Under the pieces are notes generated by a model. The model did no database searches and had not been told where the DNA came from. It saw nothing but the letters and a program-made list of their open reading frames with translations. 11,090 nucleotides of DNA, taken from assembly GCA_021821235.1 (NCBI GenBank), contig JAKACS010000048.1:1-11090 (forward strand), read 5' to 3'. The DNA comes from Bacillota bacterium (GTDB taxonomy: Bacteria > Bacillota > Bacilli > Bacillales_B > DSM-18226). The translations under genes and the position numbers were made by a program. Positions 7,169 through 11,090 of the stretch are shown here, in pieces. Each line of letters begins with the position of its first letter. The stretch's first letter is position 1.

Positions 7169-8551
7169 CTAGTCATTAAATGCCGCCTTTAGCGCTTCAC
7201 GAACGGACGAAACACCAATCAGTTCAATTCCTTCTGGGCCTCTCCAGCCGCTCAAGTTATTTTTTGGTAAAATGACCCGTTCAAAGCCAAGTTTCGCAGC
7301 TTCCTGCACCCGCTGCTCAACTCGCGACACCCTTCTGATTTCACCCGTCAACCCTACTTCCCCAATAAAGCAGTCTGTAGGCCTTGTCGGCTTATCGCGA
7401 AAGCTGGAAGCAATGCTGACGGCAATCGCTAAATCAATTGCCGGCTCATCTAATTTTACACCTCCGGCAACTTTCAAGTAAGCATCTTGATTTTGCAGAA
7501 GCATTCCCACTCTTTTTTCTAAAACAGCCATCAAGAGCGGGACTCGGTTGTGGTCAATGCCAGTTGCCATTCGCCTTGGATTGCCAAAACTTGTCGGCGA
7601 AATCAAGGCTTGGATTTCCACTAACACAGGACGAGTTCCTTCCATTGAGGCAACAACAGTCGATCCCGCTGCACCGCGTGACCTTTCTTCCAAAAAGATT
7701 TCAGATGGATTTTCAACCTCTTCCAGCCCAAATTCTTTCATTTCGAAAATTCCCATTTCATTTGTCGAACCGAAGCGGTTTTTGACGGCCCGCAAAATTC
7801 GGTACGTGTGATGTCTTTCCCCTTCAAAGTAAAGAACGGTATCGACCATATGTTCAAGCAATCTTGGTCCAGCGATTGAGCCCTCTTTTGTCACATGGCC
7901 GACGATAAAAATGGCAATCCCTTTCGTCTTGCCGATTCGCATTAACTCGGCGGTACATTCTCGAACCTGGGAAACGCTGCCCGGTGCAGAAGTGACTTCC
8001 GGATGATAAATGGTTTGAATAGAATCAATGATGACAAACCCCGGGCTTTCATTTTCAATCGTTCGATTGATTTCTTCCAAATTCGTTTCAGCATAGACAA
8101 ATAGTGTATCGGCGGAAATGGCCAATCGATCGGCACGCAATTTCGTTTGTCTCAAGGATTCCTCTCCAGATATGTATAAAACTTTGTTTCCTTTTATTGC
8201 TAATTGTGAAGAAACTTGCAGAAGAAGCGTCGATTTTCCAATCCCCGGGTCACCGCCAATTAACACAAGGGATCCCTTTACCACGCCACCACCCAAAACG
8301 CGGTTCAATTCTTTTAAGTCTGTCAGGACTCTCGGCTCACTCACTGTTTCAATTGCAGTAATTGGCGCAGGTTTGGACAAAACTGCTGCCCCACCCTGTG
8401 AATGGGCAAACGCACCGCGGCGGCTTGATCCTGTCGCTTCGACTTCTTCCACCATTTTGTTCCATTCACCGCACCCAGGGCATTTGCCCATCCATTTTGG
8501 CGATTCATAACCGCACGCCTGACACATGAATTTTGTTTTTCTTTTTGCCAT
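7169..8551 (-). CDS. radA: DNA repair protein RadA (Sms), branch-migration ATPase
   Basis: A 460-residue RecA-related ATPase that promotes branch migration during homologous recombination and repair. An N-terminal four-cysteine zinc finger (Cys10, Cys13, Cys24, Cys27) is followed by a RecA-like domain with Walker [11 protein letters not shown] (99-108), Walker B VIIDS (173-177) and the family-specific KNRFG motif (257-261), then a Lon-protease-like C-terminal domain (about 285-455). I chose the ATG at 8551 (MAKRKTKF) because GGAAGGA (8561-8567) lies 9 nt upstream; an in-frame ATG six codons earlier has no comparable support. Length matches the B. subtilis protein. In B. subtilis RadA binds DisA and lowers its c-di-AMP synthesis, and the genes are adjacent; here the disA neighbour is missing. 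A terminator-like hairpin separates radA from clpC. Confidence 0.96.
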   Translation of the reverse strand: MAKRKTKFMCQACGYESPKWMGKCPGCGEWNKMVEEVEATGSSRRGAFAHSQGGAAVLSKPAPITAIETVSEPRVLTDLKELNRVLGGGVVKGSLVLIGGDPGIGKSTLLLQVSSQLAIKGNKVLYISGEESLRQTKLRADRLAISADTLFVYAETNLEEINRTIENESPGFVIIDSIQTIYHPEVTSAPGSVSQVRECTAELMRIGKTKGIAIFIVGHVTKEGSIAGPRLLEHMVDTVLYFEGERHHTYRILRAVKNRFGSTNEMGIFEMKEFGLEEVENPSEIFLEERSRGAAGSTVVASMEGTRPVLVEIQALISPTSFGNPRRMATGIDHNRVPLLMAVLEKRVGMLLQNQDAYLKVAGGVKLDEPAIDLAIAVSIASSFRDKPTRPTDCFIGEVGLTGEIRRVSRVEQRVQEAAKLGFERVILPKNNLSGWRGPEGIELIGVSSVREALKAAFND

Positions 8552-8580
8552 CAAATTACATCCTTCCATCCTGTTCGATT

Positions 8581-8625
8581 AGAAATAAAAAAGAGGTACA
8601 CGATGAACCATATTGACGTGTACCT
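8581..8625 (-). terminator. Terminator-like hairpin between clpC and radA
   Basis: On the minus strand AGGTACACG (8617-8625) and CGTGTACCT (8594-8602) form a perfect 9-bp stem with a 14-nt loop, followed by CTTTTTTATTTCT. It lies 40 nt after the clpC stop and before the radA ribosome binding site. The long loop may make it inefficient, so it could act as a partial terminator that lowers radA output relative to clpC. Confidence 0.6.
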
Positions 8626-8664
8626 TTCATTTGTTTTCAATGGAATAGCTTCAAAGAATCGTTT

Positions 8665-11090
8665 TTATTTGACAAGGCTAGTTTGTGTTCGGACAACAAA
8701 CTCATCATCTGCTACATCAATTACCGCATGCTGCCCTATTTTTAATGTGCCTTTTAAGAGTTCCTCTGAGAGACGATCTTCAATATGCTTTTGAATCGCG
8801 CGGCGCAGCGGGCGCGCTCCGTATTCTGGATCATAGCCTTCTTTTGATATTTTATCTTTCGCTGCATCTGTTAATTCAATCGCAATATCCATTTCCTTCA
8901 GTCGTTTAATTAGCTGATCAGATAGCAGCGTAACAATTTCCTGTAAGTGTTTTTTCTCCAATGCATGGAAGACAATGATTTCATCAATCCGGTTTAAGAA
9001 CTCAGGGCGGAATGCTTTTTTCAACTCTTCCATTACCTTGCTCTTCATATCTTTATAATCGTGCTCTCCGTCTTGAATATTAAATCCAACGTATTTGTTC
9101 CGTTTGAGAGCCTCTGCTCCGACATTGGAAGTCATAATCAATACTGTATTGCGGAAATCAACAGTTCTACCTTTTGAATCCGTTAAACGGCCATCCTCTA
9201 AAACCTGCAACAGGATATTAAAGACATCCGGATGTGCTTTTTCAATTTCATCGAGCAGGATAACAGAGTAAGGCTTTCTGCGTACCTTTTCCGTTAATTG
9301 TCCGCCCTCTTCATAGCCCACATATCCCGGAGGTGAACCGACAAGCCGCGATGTCGAATGCTTTTCCATATACTCAGACATATCAATGCGAATCATCGCT
9401 TCCTCGTCGCCAAACATTGCCTCAGCAAGGGCACGGGCAAGCTCCGTTTTACCAACACCTGTCGGACCAAGGAAGACAAATGAGCCAATTGGTCGCTTTG
9501 GATCCTTCAATCCCGCCCGCGCACGGCGAACAGCCTTCGACACCGCCTTAACGGCCTCTTCCTGACCAATTACACGCGAATGTAAAATTTCTTCCAAATT
9601 TAGCAGCTTTTCTGTTTCCGTTTGTGCCAATTTGGAGACGGGAATTCCCGTCCAGCTGGATACTACGTTTGCAATATCTTCAACTGTTACTTCACTATTT
9701 TCTTGTCCTTGTTTTTCTTTCCAGCTCTTTTTCGTTTCTTCGAGCTGCTCGCGCAAACGCTGTTCCGAATCTCTTAACGAAGCTGCTTTTTCGAATTCCT
9801 GGCTTTGCACAGCTGCATCTTTTTCTTTTCGAACCTCTTCAAGCTTTGCTTCCAATTCCTTTAAATTCGGCGGCGTTGTGTAGGAACGAAGCCGCACTTT
9901 TGAACCGGCTTCATCAATTAAGTCAATTGCCTTATCTGGCAAAAAGCGGTCGGAAATATAGCGATCTGAGAGTTTAACCGCTGCTTCAATCGCATCATCT
10001 TTAATGGATACGCGGTGGTGTGCCTCATAACGATCGCGCAATCCTTGTAAAATTTGAATCGACTCTTCCATGGTCGGTTCATCGACACGGATTGGCTGAA
10101 AACGGCGCTCAAGTGCTGCATCTTTTTCAATATATTTCCGATATTCGTCAAGCGTTGTTGCCCCGATGCATTGCAGCTCCCCGCGTGCTAAAGAAGGCTT
10201 TAGAATATTGGAAGCATCAATTGCCCCTTCAGCGCCACCAGCACCGATTAAGGTGTGAAGCTCGTCAATAAACAATATAATATTGCCCGCTTGACGGATT
10301 TCGTCCATCACTTTCTTTAAGCGATCCTCAAATTCACCGCGGTACTTTGTGCCTGCAACAACCGTTCCCATATCAAGGGTCATAACACGCTTATCACGCA
10401 GAATTTCAGGGACTTCATTATTGACAATTTGCTGGGCAAGCCCTTCAGCAATCGCTGTTTTACCAACACCCGGTTCACCAATTAAGACAGGGTTGTTTTT
10501 CGTCCGGCGGCTGAGCACCTCAATTACCCGCTGAATTTCTTTTGCACGGCCGATGACGGGGTCGAGACTGCCTTCCCTTGCAATTGCGGTAAGATCCCGA
10601 GCAAGGCTGTCTAATGTCGGTGTATTTGCATTCGCTGAAGCTCCGCCTTGGTGTCCGCCAGTCTCATTGCTTCCCAATAGCTGCAAAACTTGCTGGCGTG
10701 CTTTGTTCAAACTCACTCCAAGATTGTTGAGAACTCTTGCGGCCACGCCTTCGCCTTCCCGGATTAACCCAAGTAAAATATGCTCTGTACCAACATACGA
10801 ATGTCCTAGCTTGCGTGCTTCATCCATTGACAATTCAATCACTTTTTTTGCCCTTGGCGTATAATGAATCGTTTGCGAACTATCTTGACCTTTCCCGATT
10901 AAATTTTCTACTTCTTTTTGAATTTTTTCTGCTCCAAGTCCAAGACCATATAGGGCTTTTGCTGCAATTCCTTCGCCTTCCCTTACAAGTCCCAACAAAA
11001 TATGCTCTGTGCCAATATTGTTATGTCCTAGACGAATTGCTTCTTCCTGTGCCAGTGCCAACACCTTTTGGGCTCTTTCAGTAAAACGGC
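8665..11090 (-). CDS. clpC: ATP-dependent Clp protease ATP-binding subunit ClpC (5' end outside window)
   Basis: 807 residues are visible; the first visible codons read [17 protein letters not shown], so only about four N-terminal residues are missing beyond the right edge. ClpC is a hexameric Hsp100 AAA+ unfoldase that, with adaptors such as MecA and McsB, feeds proteins (including phosphoarginine-marked ones) into ClpP. Seen in order: a double Clp-N repeat (two copies of the [14 protein letters not shown] block), a first AAA+ module with Walker A GEPGVGKT (about residue 208 of the full protein) and Walker B ILFIDE, the coiled-coil M domain (about 410-480, rich in charged residues), and a second AAA+ module with [16 protein letters not shown] and the VGF loop that docks on ClpP. 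The protein looks complete and highly conserved. The CtsR-controlled promoter would lie upstream of ctsR, outside the window. Confidence 0.97.
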   Translation of the reverse strand, partial: RFTERAQKVLALAQEEAIRLGHNNIGTEHILLGLVREGEGIAAKALYGLGLGAEKIQKEVENLIGKGQDSSQTIHYTPRAKKVIELSMDEARKLGHSYVGTEHILLGLIREGEGVAARVLNNLGVSLNKARQQVLQLLGSNETGGHQGGASANANTPTLDSLARDLTAIAREGSLDPVIGRAKEIQRVIEVLSRRTKNNPVLIGEPGVGKTAIAEGLAQQIVNNEVPEILRDKRVMTLDMGTVVAGTKYRGEFEDRLKKVMDEIRQAGNIILFIDELHTLIGAGGAEGAIDASNILKPSLARGELQCIGATTLDEYRKYIEKDAALERRFQPIRVDEPTMEESIQILQGLRDRYEAHHRVSIKDDAIEAAVKLSDRYISDRFLPDKAIDLIDEAGSKVRLRSYTTPPNLKELEAKLEEVRKEKDAAVQSQEFEKAASLRDSEQRLREQLEETKKSWKEKQGQENSEVTVEDIANVVSSWTGIPVSKLAQTETEKLLNLEEILHSRVIGQEEAVKAVSKAVRRARAGLKDPKRPIGSFVFLGPTGVGKTELARALAEAMFGDEEAMIRIDMSEYMEKHSTSRLVGSPPGYVGYEEGGQLTEKVRRKPYSVILLDEIEKAHPDVFNILLQVLEDGRLTDSKGRTVDFRNTVLIMTSNVGAEALKRNKYVGFNIQDGEHDYKDMKSKVMEELKKAFRPEFLNRIDEIIVFHALEKKHLQEIVTLLSDQLIKRLKEMDIAIELTDAAKDKISKEGYDPEYGARPLRRAIQKHIEDRLSEELLKGTLKIGQHAVIDVADDEFVVRTQTSLVK

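Noticed and set aside
8615..8639. An ECF-sigma-like pair TGAAAA and CGTC on the minus strand between clpC and radA
   Set aside because: The -35-like box departs from TGAAAC, the spacer is only 15 nt, and the -10-like part lies in the terminator-like stem. It is worth remembering only because sigma-M influences disA in B. subtilis.

Overview
The window is a stretch of core chromosome from a Bacillaceae-type Firmicute (Bacillus sensu lato). Every gene reads leftward on the minus strand. Gene content, gene order, strong AGGAGG-type ribosome binding sites, a T-box leader and the near-identity of the ClpC protein to the B. subtilis version as I recall it all support this. The species cannot be named from the sequence alone.

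In the direction of transcription (right to left) the genes are: clpC (start codon just outside the window), radA, a 250-bp gap, yacL (membrane PIN/TRAM protein), ispD, ispF, gltX, a 430-bp leader with a cysteine T-box, cysE, cysS, mrnC, and the first 30 codons of rlmB. This is the B. subtilis order ctsR-mcsA-mcsB-clpC-radA-disA-yacL-ispD-ispF-gltX-cysE-cysS-mrnC-rlmB with one striking exception. disA, the DNA-integrity-scanning diadenylate cyclase normally found between radA and yacL, is absent, and only 251 bp separate the two genes.

Functionally the window joins four themes. ClpC and RadA cover protein quality control and DNA recombination/repair. IspD and IspF are two non-adjacent steps of the MEP isoprenoid pathway. 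GltX and CysS charge tRNAs, with CysE starting cysteine synthesis. MrnC and RlmB mature and methylate 23S rRNA. The last four genes (cysE, cysS, mrnC, rlmB) are tightly packed: cysE/cysS overlap by 20 nt, cysS-mrnC are 6 nt apart, and mrnC/rlmB overlap by ATGA. They sit behind a T-box whose specifier (UGC) and acceptor-binding bulge (UGGA) both fit tRNA-Cys, so uncharged tRNA-Cys probably controls the whole block.

The regulatory signals I can support are candidate sigma-A promoters for gltX, for the T-box leader and for yacL, a terminator-like hairpin between clpC and radA, the T-box terminator, a second weaker hairpin with a U-run between the T-box and cysE, and a perfect hairpin between yacL and ispD. 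I see no mobile element, CRISPR array, tRNA or rRNA gene. No novel multi-gene system is evident; the most notable points are the missing disA and the layered control of the cysE block.
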